A DNA stretch of 64,000 nt, taken from positions 4,054 through 68,053 of the forward strand of contig DF237067.1 in assembly GCA_000708835.1 (NCBI GenBank), in the 5' to 3' direction. The DNA is from Klebsormidium nitens (taxonomy: Eukaryota; Streptophyta; Klebsormidiophyceae; Klebsormidiales; Klebsormidiaceae). Below the pieces are notes generated by a model. The model saw only the letters and a program-made list of their open reading frames with translations, searched no databases and had not been told where the DNA came from. Shown here piece after piece: positions 34,158-45,967 of this stretch (the first letter of the stretch is position 1; every line of letters begins with the position of its first letter). The translations under genes and the position numbers were made by a program.

Positions 34158-37100
34158 CTACTCGATGTATGCCACAACGACCGTGATATCATCTGGCTTG
34201 CCCCCCAGGTGCTTATACCCCGCAGCATCCGCTTGGACAGCAAACGGTGAGAGCCCCCCCTTGAGCACGGACCGTTGCTGAGCGAATGCGGCAATCTGCT
34301 GAGACGCCAGCTGTGGACTGACCCCCTTGCTCTTGAGGATGGCGGCTGCTTCCGCAATCTCCCTTTCGAAGAGATTATCGTGGAGGCCATCCGTTCCGAG
34401 AATAAGAAGATCACCCCGCTCGACTTCGACCTCGTAGTCCTGCAGAGCCACCACGGCGGGCTTAGGCGGATCACATCCACAACTGGGGATGTCGAGGAAC
34501 TACTTCGAGGGACCGGCCATGGCGCTGGTCAGACTTTAGGGTTTCGAAAACTTGCAACACACGAAAGACGTGTAGGAGACATCAAAGCCTGACTGGTCAG
34601 CGTGTGACGAAGAGCAGGAGCTCGAACGCCGAGCTGGGCTTGTGTCGGCAAACCTTACCTTGGCTGCGTCAGGATCGTCTCCGCCTTTGCTGCCAATCTG
34701 CCAGGCAACCAACCCACACCGGATTCAGTCCATCGAGCAGGAGAGTCCTTGACTCAGAGAGCTTTGACCAGATCCAGGCTGCAACAACCAACGGGGAGCT
34801 GGAGCGGACCAGAGCAGGTACGCTGGACGTTGCCCAGGTCTACTTCCAATGCTGAGCGAACGGAAGGAGAGACAGTGCAAATTCAGCCTCGAGTCTTCGC
34901 ACAGAAAGTCTCGGCCCATCTCCGCTCACCGACCTGAAACGGAAAATTGAAAGCGTGCTGCATCTGCGTTGACGCCAGAGCGACCTGGCCATCCCTCACG
35001 AGCAGGAAGCCGCTGTCCCCCAGGTTGGCAACGCGGAGCCGCTGCACACATCCACCACAGCAGGGTCAGAATGGGCCGGCAGGGGGGAAGATGTACCTGC
35101 CAACCAGTGAGGCGGATAGCGAGACACGAGCAACCGCTGGAACAAGACTCGTTGGATCCACACACGTCTCTCATCCGGCCCCAGATGGAGGTAAAGAAGT
35201 ATGCTTGACTCACATTTCCACGAAGCCGTGCCACCATCGCTGCACAAGCAAAGGTCACAGGATCAGGCAAGTGGACCGTACTGATTCTCCGTACTGATTC
35301 TGTTCGCAGAAAATGGCTGTGAGAGCGGGGACAAGGAGAAACAGTCTTCGCAGGATCGGAGCCGGGAACTTGTTGGAACGGTGGTGACGTAAGGCGGCGA
35401 GTTGGATTCGACCGTTTAGTGGACTCGAGGATGCTCAATTTGACGATTATATCGACACCCTGAATGAAATCTGCACAGATTGTGCCTCGTGGACTCCTAG
35501 GCATAGCCGTCGGATCTTGCTCCGAGTCCTAGGGGAAATCAAGGGCTAAAAGCACCACCGTGGCACCAAACCCGACACCAACCAACAGCGGCCCCAGTTC
35601 CAATCGTGCCAACACTGTTTCTCCTTGTCCCGGCTTTTTCAAATAAGACGATGACTTTGACAGGTCACTTCGAGCACAACAATTCGCACAAGCTACTCAA
35701 ATGGCACCCTCCTGGGGGCAGCGATTGAGGCTCACAGCAAGTGACACGCCCAGAGCTTTGTTGGTTTGCACATTTGACATCAAGTACCAGGAAGCCCTAG
35801 AAAGGACACTTGATCCGTCTGAGAGAGTGGTGGCGCGGCCACTCACCGGTGGCGGAGCCGGTGGCCTTGGTCATCTTATGTGCACGTATGAGCATGCTGC
35901 GCGGCAGGATGTCGTCGCCCGCCAGCCGCTGGCAGTGGTACATCAACTCCCGCGAGTACAGCCCCGCATTGATGCCTGCACGCCAGCCCCGCGCTCAGGG
36001 GCCGGGACAGGGAGCAGCAACGAGGAGCGCAGCGGCGACATCCCCGAAGCAGTGACCTCTGCAGCCAGGATGCAGGCAGCATGTGCAAGGTGGATGCGGG
36101 TAGGTGAAGCGCTGGACTAGTGCTCACCTAGAGTAGCCCAGCCCCCCACTCCGTCGCTGACCCCTACGTAGCTTGACTTCCCGTTTTCGGTACAAAAGAA
36201 GGCGTCCTCGCCGCCCTTCTCAACCTGCCAAAAACAAGACACGGATCACACAAAGACCAGGGCCTGTTCTGCAACACCTGACTCGTGCTGCCGTCATGCA
36301 CCTCTCCAACCCAGTACGAAATTGTCTGGACATCCTTTTGCACCACTCCTTGCCAACTGAAACCCCTAAGTCGGAGCGCCTCGCCTTACCTTGGCTGGGT
36401 GCGGCAGCGATGATCCACCAGAATTGAGCCGCAGCGAAGGGCCGCTCGACTCAACCACACTGCCGCCCTCGCTGCTGGCGGTCAAACTGCTGCACCAGGA
36501 GGGGCGATGGGCGTCAGGCGATCGCTAGCCCTCACCCCACAAGTTCAGCACAGGGCATTGCAGACTGGGAAGGAGCGTGCAACCACTGGCTCTGAGTTCA
36601 ATTGACCAACCGGTTCCTTCGATCTTCACGCGGGGATCGCAAGACACAAGGACGATGCTCATTCCCCCTGCACTTCCAGTGATGCCTTCTGCCAACCTTT
36701 GAGCTGCATCTGCTTCGACCGGCAAGTCCTCCTCTGCTTCGTCCACTCCTTGGCTTGCCTGGAGCTCCGTACTGGCTGCGATGCTCTCAGGTGGTGCCTC
36801 CTCCGCTGAGGGGGCACCCCGCACAAAGGCGTCCAGCGGATCCTGCTCCGGCCGCTCAGCAGCGTCCCCAAAGTCAAAGATGAAGCTCCCATCGGCGCAC
36901 TCTGCAGTGGCAAACCATGCATGCATAAAGGAACGAGGTCATACTGGCGGCCTTGACGAATGTGGCTGCTCTCTTCCAGAATTCCAAGGGTTGCCTGACC
37001 AACGTGCGCCAGGACCTGCATCGCTGCCACCACCAATGCAGCGCGGTGTCTCACCTCTGACCCGGATGATGACTGGCCCCGTCTCATTCTCCTCCAATGG

Positions 37101-37673
37101 CCTGCTTTCGACCACATGGTCCTCCAGCTGGTGTACAGCTTCCTCTGTCGCCCCCTCTGACTTCGAGCGCCCCTCCTGCGCCAACGCGGCCACAGCGGAC
37201 GTGCTCGCAGACGGCCCCTGCCGACCAGTCCCCAACTCGCGTGCCTGCAATCGTTCAATGTGAGCCCGCCCTCGCCTACCTATACAAACCTGAGCCGTTT
37301 GCTGCAAGCTTCTTCGAGCTTGGCAGCCTGGCCCCGCTGTTTGCCTGGACTGTCCATGGAGGTCTGGAAGGTGGCAGTGCCGTCTGGCCGCTGCTAAACA
37401 CACGCCAGGGCACGTCTCTGCTGAAGGCACATGTAGCGCAGCGCCACCACGCCTGCTGCAGGGCCACAGCGATAGGCTGCCCTCCGGCGCTTTCAGAGGA
37501 GAACCAGAAGGACCACAGCGCGAGTGCCGCAGAAGTACGTACTCGCGGCCCAAGGCCAGTGCGGCGGCACTCTGCATTTCAAGGTTGATCCTGCCGTGGT
37601 CTCTACAGCGACAAGAGTCCGCAGTAAAATGAGACTGACCTTTCCGATTGACCGATTCGTATACAACTAGCAT
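34158..37673 (-). CDS. PP2C-type Ser/Thr protein phosphatase (PTC7/SpoIIE-like, plant PP2C 55/80 type)
   Basis: Ten exons: 37290-37673, 37055-37244, 36541-36901, 36390-36489, 36128-36224, 35847-35975, 35214-35239, 34934-35041, 34659-34697, 34158-34439; about 571 residues. The C-terminal 290 residues are the catalytic domain, with GGEDAFF and [21 protein letters not shown] (metal-binding acidic residues), [10 protein letters not shown] joined to [26 protein letters not shown], and [13 protein letters not shown]. These are the PPM metal-coordination motifs of the PTC7-like branch, dephosphorylating Ser/Thr with Mn/Mg. In yeast and animals PTC7 is mitochondrial; plant members are often plastidial. 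The N-terminal half (Arg/Ala-rich, then acidic) may be a transit peptide plus regulatory region. The junction of exons 3 and 4 uses a weak GTGGGG donor and is the least certain. Exon 7 is only 26 nt. Confidence 0.9.
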
Positions 37674-38220
37674 GCAAATCTCGTCATTGTTCCAACCAGG
37701 TGCAACTAAGACGACCTAGAATGAAGCAACTGATGCTGCGTGCAAATGAGCAAGGCTGCCTCTGCTCAAAGTCAAACCATCCACGTATTAACGAGTGCGC
37801 GGGCAACGGCGCTTGGTCTTAATTCGGTTGACGTTTCTCCCCCGCACTTCAGCAATATAGCCTTAGGTAGTGCCACTGCCAGCCTGAGTGGCTCAGCAAT
37901 CCTTCCTAGGTAGCTCTCGTCCTTCTCGCGTCTCCTTGGAAGTTGAAAGATGAAGGGGTTGTCGCACAGTAAGGTACGTACCGCGCTGGCTTGAGCTCTC
38001 ACCCCGGTGATAAGCGGCTACAACCAATCAGGAAGATAGCGCAAGGACATCCGGCCAGGGGGCTGCCGGTAAACTTTAAAGCCTGTTGCCCTCCCCGGCC
38101 TCAGGAGGCGGTCCCTAACAGGTAGGAACCGGCTTTCTCAGACCAGCTCGGCTGAGCTTCTGACACTGTCGCACCTACCCGGACCGCAGCTCGTTGTCAA
38201 AAGGATCGAGGCTGATCGCC
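37674..38220. other. Candidate bidirectional promoter
   Basis: 547 bp separate the start codons of the PP2C gene (minus) and the Pro/His-rich protein (plus). Both promoters and 5' UTRs must fit here unless further 5' exons exist. No TATA box is obvious. Confidence 0.45.
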
Positions 38221-41001
38221 ATGGCGGGTTACCCCTCCCCTCCGCCGCCGGCCCAAGCCCCTCCTGCTGCTCCTGCCCCGGGACCTGCACCAGCAATTCA
38301 CCGTCCAACGGCAGCAGCAGCAATCCCCGATAGAGCAACGGAAGCCGCGCCTGCTAGCAGCTCTGCGGAGGGATACGCCTACCCGTACCCCCCTCCTTTC
38401 CCTGGCCCTCCGTTTGGGCATGGCCCCTGGGGAGAGCACCGCGGGCCGTGGCACGGGCGGCACCACAAGCACCACATGGGCCATGGCCATCACGGCCACC
38501 ATGGCCGGCCCCCGCGTCCCGACTTTGACATGTCGGGTTACTCAATGTACTGGGAGCCCCCACCCGGTTGGCATTCACACCCTGGCCCCCCACCCCCCTT
38601 CCACCCTCCCCGCCCGCCCCACCCTTATGCTGCTGCCGCATTCCATCATCCTCCGTGGGGCTCTCCTGCCACCTCCGTTCCTGGCCCATCTGGCCGCACT
38701 GCCGAAAGCACAGACCCCACGGAAGCGAGCACTGCAGGGGAGCAGTCCAGCGTTGGAGCACCTCCCGACGCAGGCAGGCATGCCTCACACTTCCGCCCCT
38801 TGAAGCCCAGGAAGGGGCACTCCTCCACTCCAGCAGATTCCAGCTCGCTCGCCCGCACCCCTTCCCTGGTGGCAGAGATTGTGTCGCGTGTCACGCAGAG
38901 TTTGCTGGCCAGCGCGGGGGCCAATGCAGCCAAGCAGGGGGCAGACCAGGACGCCGCCGCAGCATCGGGTGGGGCGTCTGTTGCCCGAGGCGCAGTGCTG
39001 CCCATCCCGGAGGAGCTGCTGCAGTCAATTCACCAGCTGCAGGAAGGCCTGCGTGCGCGGGGGGCCCCCTCCGGTCCTGAGAGCGAAGCCGCCAAGCTGC
39101 TGGCTCAGCAGAAGCGGCGGCTGCGCAAGGGCAAGCTGGGGAAAGCCCCCTCGCTGCACAAGCGAACCCTCTCCCAGTTGACACCCGACGGGCCTGCCGC
39201 TTCCAGGGACACCGCAGGGCAGAGCACGCAGGAGGCTGCCCCGTCAGCAGGTCCCCCCTCGGAGGCCCCCGAGACAGGGAGTGCCACACCTGCCGCGTCG
39301 GCGCCGTCCGTCGCCCCAGCCCCAGCTTTCAGCGCACCGCCTCCTGTGAATCTGCTCCCTCGGGTGCCCCTCGGCACATCCGTTGCATCCTCCGACCGCA
39401 GGCTGGTGCCCCTTGCGCCTGCCCCCAGTGGGGCTGCCAGCCAGAGCACGGGGCCGTTGGGAGGGGGGGGCTCCGCGCTGGTGGTGGACCTGCGGCCCAA
39501 GAAGAAGCGCGGGCCGCCGGCCAGGCAGCCAAAGGACCCTGCGGTAAGCAGCCAGGGGGGGGACTCTATCGCCGCAGCTTGTAGACGGCTGACATTGAAG
39601 AGTTACTTCTGGCAGCGTTAGACAGCGCATGTGAGTCGACATTCAGATATGTCAAGCGCCAGGCCTTTGCCCCTGCGCGTGCTGGCAATTCGATCAGTCA
39701 GTTGCTTTGCTGACTGTTTCTGGTCCTGCTTGGCCGCTGTGCGTGCAGGAGCGCAAGTCGCTGGGGCGACCGCGCAAGCCGCTGCTGGCGATGAAGTGCA
39801 GCAAGGGGGAGGGGCTGCAGGGGCGCAAGTCGGGCGCCATCCGCAAGAAGCTGCGCGTCTTTGGCCAGAAGCTGCAGGCACTCGTGGCAGAGCAGCTCTA
39901 TGCAACCACCCCCGACAAGTGAGCGCGCAACCACACTGCAACCGTGCGGCCAGCAAACATGTGCCGGGCAGGGAGTGCTCTGGCATTGCAGCGAGGTTGG
40001 CATTGTTAGACTGCATACGGGGACGCTGTCAGTATGCGTTCAGCTGGGGGAAAGAATCCTACTAGGTGTCAAGTAGCGGTGTCAAAATGGGCTTCTGTTC
40101 AAGTAACCTTTGCCTGTTTGCCTGTCTGGCATCTCGGTGTACCATCTCACTGGGACTGCAAGTCGAGGGACCTCCACCAGTGCCGCTCGCCACAGTCGCT
40201 TCAAGGTTGCCTTCAGGGGCTCCAGTCTCGTCATGGGTTTACTTCCTGTCAACCACACCCTTTAAGTCTCGCCTTGATATCCTCCCTTCGTTGACCCCTC
40301 GAAAAGGATACCCTGTTCCCATTGCGCGTCCTGCGGGTGGCTGGGGAAGGAGCGAAACCGCTGATTGTGCAAGCTCCGTGTTTGTGCGCCAGTTTGCCCA
40401 ATTCTGCGCAGAGCTGCGGCCTGATCGTGCTGGCTGGGCATTGCAGGATTGAGCGTGCTCAGATGGAGGAGGCGTTCACGTTGATGCTGACGCACAAGGT
40501 GTGCGGGGTGCGCTCGTCCGCGGTCATGCAGCTGCTGGACGGCAGCGTCTTCTCCAGGGACCGCATCGACATCCCCGTCGAGGAAGCGGTGAGGCGCCAC
40601 CCCGCTGTTGGGGCCAAAGTGTCATTTGACACGGGTAGCTCTCAGCTGCGACTTCGCTTGTTGGCAACTGCCTTCCGCCTGAGTTCAGATGACCCCTGAT
40701 GGCTGACTCGCATTCAGGCGTGACTAGCGGCCGCCTGAATTTACGAAACGCCTCCTGACTGGGTCGCCAGGCCGAGCACACAGGTTTTTCGGCGTGGTTC
40801 CTCGTGCCCAATGTGTCTGCGTTCTTTTCCCTGCAGCCCCCCAGCAAGAAGCAGAAGAAGGGCTTGAAAGGGAGGAAGGCCACAGAAAGGAGCGACTCCC
40901 TTCGGACGGCAGCAGTGGAAGAGCAGGCCGGCAGCCAGGGGGGAGCGGGGTTCGAGGCGATGGAGATGTCACAGGATGGCCAACAGGAGGCTGCGGGCTA
41001 A
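38221..41001 (+). CDS. Unrecognised Pro/Ala-rich protein with His-rich segment and basic C-terminus
   Basis: Four exons: 38221-39543, 39749-39918, 40447-40588, 40837-41001; 599 residues with exact phases. The ATG at 38221 has a strong context (GCCATGG). I do not recognise the family. Residues 1-150 are Pro/Gly/Tyr-rich, with a His cluster at about 78-94 (HGRHHKHHMGHGHHGHHG) that could bind metal. The middle is Ala/Pro/Ser-rich with a Leu-rich helix (LLQSIHQLQEGLRARG) and a basic patch (QQKRRLRKGKLGK). The ordered part appears to be residues about 442-545: KSLGRPRKPLLAMKCS, which contains an AT-hook-like GRPRK, then IRKKLRVFGQKLQALVAEQL and MEEAFTLMLTHKVCGVRSSA. KKKRGPPARQPK is also AT-hook or NLS-like. 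A nuclear, nucleic-acid-binding role is plausible, not shown. Confidence 0.75.
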
Positions 41002-42392
41002 AGGTGTGTCCAAAAAGCGCAACAGGGTGGGGCAGAACGACCTGTCTCCCTCCCTCCAAATATTTTGCACTATGTATGAGATATATCAGCAGGCGGCAAG
41101 GACAAAACCCAATATGGACTGTGAGAATTCTAGCGCAGGCCACGTTTAAACTATAGCGCATTCTGTCGAGATAAGCAACTCGCTACTGTAGCTGGCTCCT
41201 GACTTGTATCATTGTAGGGATGTCTACTGACAGAATCACAGCCTTGACCTAGACCCTTGCATCAATCTGTGCCTTTACAATGAACGTGGAACTTTGGATA
41301 AGACGATGTCGATCAAGATTTTACGACGCTGCACGTGCGGGATGACTTAGTACACAGGTCATGCAGATGGTCACTTGCAGATGATTCCAAGCGTTCAATG
41401 TACATCGAACCACCTTCTTCTGCCCGGCCTTTGTGAGGAACAAATTGTTTTAGGGCCACCGCCTCAAACATCGAATTGGTCGGAGTTGAAAGCGCTTTTA
41501 GTCTTTGACAGTGATAATTGTGTTCAAGCTTCACCCCAAGATATATGGGAATTCGATGACTTCATGTAACGTTCTTAATGCTGCACGGAATCATCAGAGT
41601 TGCAACCGATGACACATGGGCGATATACCCATCTTGATAAGGATCAGATCTATTCCTCCGGCCGCCCCCCACATGCATGTGTGCATATCACCTGCTCATT
41701 AGCGCAAAGGCTACATCATTGTGGCAGCGGATCATGTGAAGATGGTGCATGACGGCGCGGGCTAGGATTAAGCGGCCTGCCCAATTCTGGATCCCAGCAG
41801 GGAACTCCCATCAGTACTCAGGACGGTCACTAGTTAGACCCATCTGTAACATGATAGAGATGCAGATGGATAAATACCGACCTTTGATTGGTGTGCGCAG
41901 CATTCCGCCAGACCATGCAGGTCAAATTTCATTACTGTTCAGTGTAGTAGAAGGATTTATTGATGAGGAACTCATGCAAGGAGTCTCGTTATTTGCATAT
42001 GCATGAACGCACATATATGCACCTGTGCAGGAATATGAGTCTTTCCAGCTGTTTGCGCGTGCACAACATGACAACGGTCGATGCAGCTGACTTCTTGCAG
42101 AAGGGATCAAACACTTCGACGCCCTCAAGTCAGTCTTGCCACATCTACGATGTGCAAGGTACTCCACCACCTCTGCGCCAATCTTGCCAGTGCCACTCTG
42201 GATCCATGGATACGCCAGACGGTTACGCAGATCCCTGTCTACCATTTCTGCTCGAAAGGTCTCGGGTGCATGCGCTTTCTAACCGGCTTTGCCGCTCCCA
42301 AGCAGGAACCACTGGCTGCGGCCCATTACGGTTCTGGAGACCGCACTGGTGAGCTCAACTCGCTGTACTTCCGCCTCTTTGTGCTCACCTTT
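41002..42392. other. Convergent spacer
   Basis: Between convergent stop codons, so it includes the two 3' UTRs. Low-complexity AT-rich stretches with some CATATGCATG-like palindromic words near 41995. No coding exon is supported. Confidence 0.5.
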
Positions 42393-45300
42393 CTACCTGA
42401 GCGGCTTCAAAGTCCTGTTCCCTTGCCCCCTCGGGTTCTCGTCTTTCCAGTCGTCCCAGTTCCGAGCCTTCATCTCCGCTTCCTCATCGTCGCTCGCATC
42501 CGCATCCTTGGGTTCCACCCCCGATGCGACCGCTGCAGCCTTGTTGGCATCCTCTATTGTTTGCATGACGTTTAGCTCGTACTCCCCCGCCTCCTCTATT
42601 GTGTAGTCTGGTAGCGCATGACTAGGCTGGAACACCTGCGCTCGCATCTGCTCCCGCTCGCCACCTTTGAAGGCGCCCGTCAGCGCATTGCTCACCTGCA
42701 CACGGCAAGCCCGGCGTTAGACACCTCTGACGACCAGTTTATGTGTCCAGCAATACGGACGAAAAGGGTTCACAGACGAAAAGCAACCTTCTCGTACTGC
42801 GCGTCGTTAAGAAAGTGGTTTGTTTCCAAGGCACGGCAGCTGTCGAGTTGCAGGCGAATCGGAGCACTGCTATCAAGTGTGCTGACTGCCGGAGCGACAG
42901 GGTATCATAATGAAGTCCTTGCGCGGCCAGGAACGACTCGCCAGCTTCGTCTGCCACCCTGCTCGGCGGCACTTTAAGGGGTTTGCCGACTTCCTAAGCA
43001 CCTCAGAACGAGTCACCACCTCTGGTGATCAACGATCACACTCCTGAGCTGATTTTGCCAAACATTGCAAAGTTCGGTGCAAGTGACAGAACCAATCCAT
43101 GACCATGGCGGATCGACTTTTCCACTCAAATTCAAACCGACGACGCAGAGACTGAAGGGGTCAGCGGAGGCGCCAGCCACCGCCAGCCGCGCAGCTCCTC
43201 ACCGGTCCGTACAGCGGTTGCTGGTGCCCGCACGTGTGCACCGACACGAACGTCCTGCCCTTCCCCGCCGCCGGCCCCCCCCCCGCCTCCTGCTGCACTG
43301 CGTCGTGCGCGCGCATGTGGCGCTCCTCCGCCTGCTTCTGCCGCTCGTCCAGCGCGGCCTGGCCCTCCTCCCCCGGCGGCGGCGCGCTGGCCAGCAGCTG
43401 CTCCTCCTTTTGCAGCGCGGCCAGACTGTCCATGGCGCGGTGCGTGCCCGCCTTGAGCTGCAGCAGCCACACGCGCCGCTCCTCCTCTTCGTCCGTCACG
43501 CCCTCCTCCTCCTCCTCGCGGCTGCCCGCCTCGCCGCTGCCGGCGCGCTTGCCCGCCACGTGCAGCCGGTTCTTCTTCTGCGCCAGCAGGTCGGCCAGGG
43601 CAGTCTCCGCCGCGCGCTTCTCCTTGAACCGGCTGATCTGGACGGCCAGGGAGAGCAGTGCAACAGGAGTCAAGAGGCAAACAGGAAGGATATACGCATC
43701 GTTGAGCTGGACAATGATTAGAAAGAACCGCTTGGCATTGCAGGCCGTTCATTACTCGGGGCTTCAGGCCAGGAGCAGTCTGCATGGCTTGCTAGTCCAG
43801 GCCGAGTTACGGGCAGCACTCTTTACAAGTCTAGCACAAGCACAACCGTCCAACAAACTTTTCGGCCTTTCATTGCTGAGACGATCCTGATACGTTCACT
43901 GCCTGGGGCCGGCCTGGTGCAGAGCATGCTCACTTTTTCGGATCTAAGGGTGGCGGGGTCGGCGGCCGCCTCGCGAGCGGCCGCTCTCTTTTCAATGTCG
44001 GGCAGCAGCCCCAGGCGGTCACATGTTCGCACAAACTCCTGAACAGCCACCAAAGTGATCAAGCGGCGAACTACAGAGTCTTTGATTGGAGCCAACCGGG
44101 GCATCAAGATCTTCTGGCAACAGCATCGGCCTCAGAACGGGTGGAGCTTTTTGACGTCGAGGCCAACTCCAGGCGGGCAACAAAAGTGGACGGTTCCGAA
44201 ATTTGGGATCAGCAGGCCACTTGTTTCAGACCTGCCAAGAAGCATCCGCCCTGTTCGTCCTTGTCTTGCCCCCACAATAAATTCAGACTCTCTGAGATCT
44301 TGCAAGCTGCATGACACACTGCAAAGCCGATACAATTTGCCGCACCCAAGTCGACCAACGTGTTGACAAGTGGATACCTTCTTGCAGTCAAGGAACCGCA
44401 AGGGCGCTCACCGAGAGGTGAACTCGCGCCAATCGGACAGCTTGCAGGCGGTTTGGCAAGACGAGCTGCTGATAGAGCTCGCCCAGGTAGAACGGCACCT
44501 GAGGGAGGGGCCAGCAAGGAAATTGCCACGTCGGGACTGGGCACTAACGGTAACAGATTCCAAAGATGCCTCTCCAACAAGCAGCACCACACGATGGGAA
44601 CCAACAGTGTCACCTTTCACCCGATTGCTTGCGGACTGCAACAAAATAGATTCCAGAGGATGCTAAGGTCTGGACTTCAACAATCACGGTTGTTGTACAG
44701 CGAACAAAGAAAGATAAAAAGGACGCAATCATTCCAAAATACTCAAAAACGGATGAGACCAAAGCTTAAAAAGCTCTCTCATTTTCTCTCCTAGCAAAGA
44801 TCTAACTTTCACATTCTCTTTGATGACTTTAATGTACAAGCAACCACGTTTGAGGGTTTCTTGCAGTCATCCTCGACTTGCATGGGGCTATGCTGTGCAC
44901 TGCCCTCCATCTACTTTCATGAAGCGGAAGCCCAATAATCTCAATATCATAAACAGACTGGAGAGTGACCCGAGCAACAAGTGGAGGGCTCGAAAAGCAG
45001 AGGGCTCCGGCCGGCAGCTCCTGAGAAGCAGCGCCCGCAACAAGGGCACCAATTCAGAAGTTGGGGGTTGGTCGGTCTCTACAACAGCAGGACGCAGTCT
45101 TCAAGTTAATCACTTGTGTGAAGGTGAATTGCAGAACTCCTTGCGCTGATAGGGGCACAGCACTTTGCTGCCCCACATTTCCCAAGAGCCTTCTGAGGTG
45201 CGAGCGGGCTCACCAGGAGATACTTGAGATCCACGGTGGCGATATCGTCTTTCTCTTCATTCTTTGAAAAGAGGCCCAAGCGGTGCACCTGCACCAGGCA

Positions 45301-45967
45301 CTGCTGCAGCGCCTGGCACCCCGCTTTGATCTCCGCCTGCACCACAGGAACACCGCCCTTGAGTTGCTGAGGCTGCTGAGAAACATGAAGGGCTGAGATG
45401 CCGACTTGCAAGCAATATCTGCTAGTTTGAGACATTGAAAAAGCGGGAGTTTACTGTTAGCTCCGTCAGCAAGTCTGCTCCCCTTCTTGTTAATCCCTCA
45501 TCATAGAAACTTCGCATAGAGTATCTAACCACAACAATGGGAGGCGTCTCCAAACCCAATAAGCAATGGAAAAAAAGTCGAAGTTTCTTGGTTAGGCTCG
45601 TATGATCTTGCAAGGCCGCTGACAAGCACAAACGTGCTGGTGAGGTGGTGTGTAATTTCTCATCTCTATGTAAGCACGTCCGCAGATCATTGATATACTG
45701 TCGTTGAACGATAGCCAACAGGGATGGTTCTGAAAGAAAGATCCACTGAGAAGCCACTTTGAAGGGGCCACAATGTTAGGGCATCCAAACTTCATTCCTC
45801 CTCGAGTTTTATGCACCAACTTAATCATTAATGTTCCAACAAATCACCTGTGCTTCCGAACTTGCTGAAGCGAACCCCTCCGCCTTTGCCTGAGCTTCCC
45901 GTCCCCTCCTGAAGAGCTCCGGCAGTGGTACATCCTCCTGAATAGGTTCCCCTACTGAAGCATCCAT
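42393..45967 (-). CDS. TAP46: TAP46/alpha4 (TAP42-family) PP2A-associated regulatory protein
   Basis: Six exons: 45848-45967, 45214-45336, 44412-44498, 43934-44038, 43203-43637, 42393-42695; 390 residues, all junctions phase 0. TAP46 binds PP2A, PP4 and PP6 catalytic subunits outside the holoenzyme, protects them, and acts downstream of TOR. In order: VPLPELFRRGREAQAKAEG; CQALQQCLVQVHRLGLFSKN with DDIATVDLKYLL; VPFYLGELYQQL; FVRTCDRLGLLPD; ISRFKEKRAAETAL; a long charged helical stretch with an acidic insert; EREQMRAQVFQPSHALPDYT; and the signature tail ARNWDDWKDENPRGQGN, which matches plant TAP46. The start (MDASVGEPIQ at 45967) was chosen because it precedes the conserved N-terminal helix and opens exon 1 in phase. 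The region 43240-43580 is strongly Ala/Glu/Gln-rich. Confidence 0.94.
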
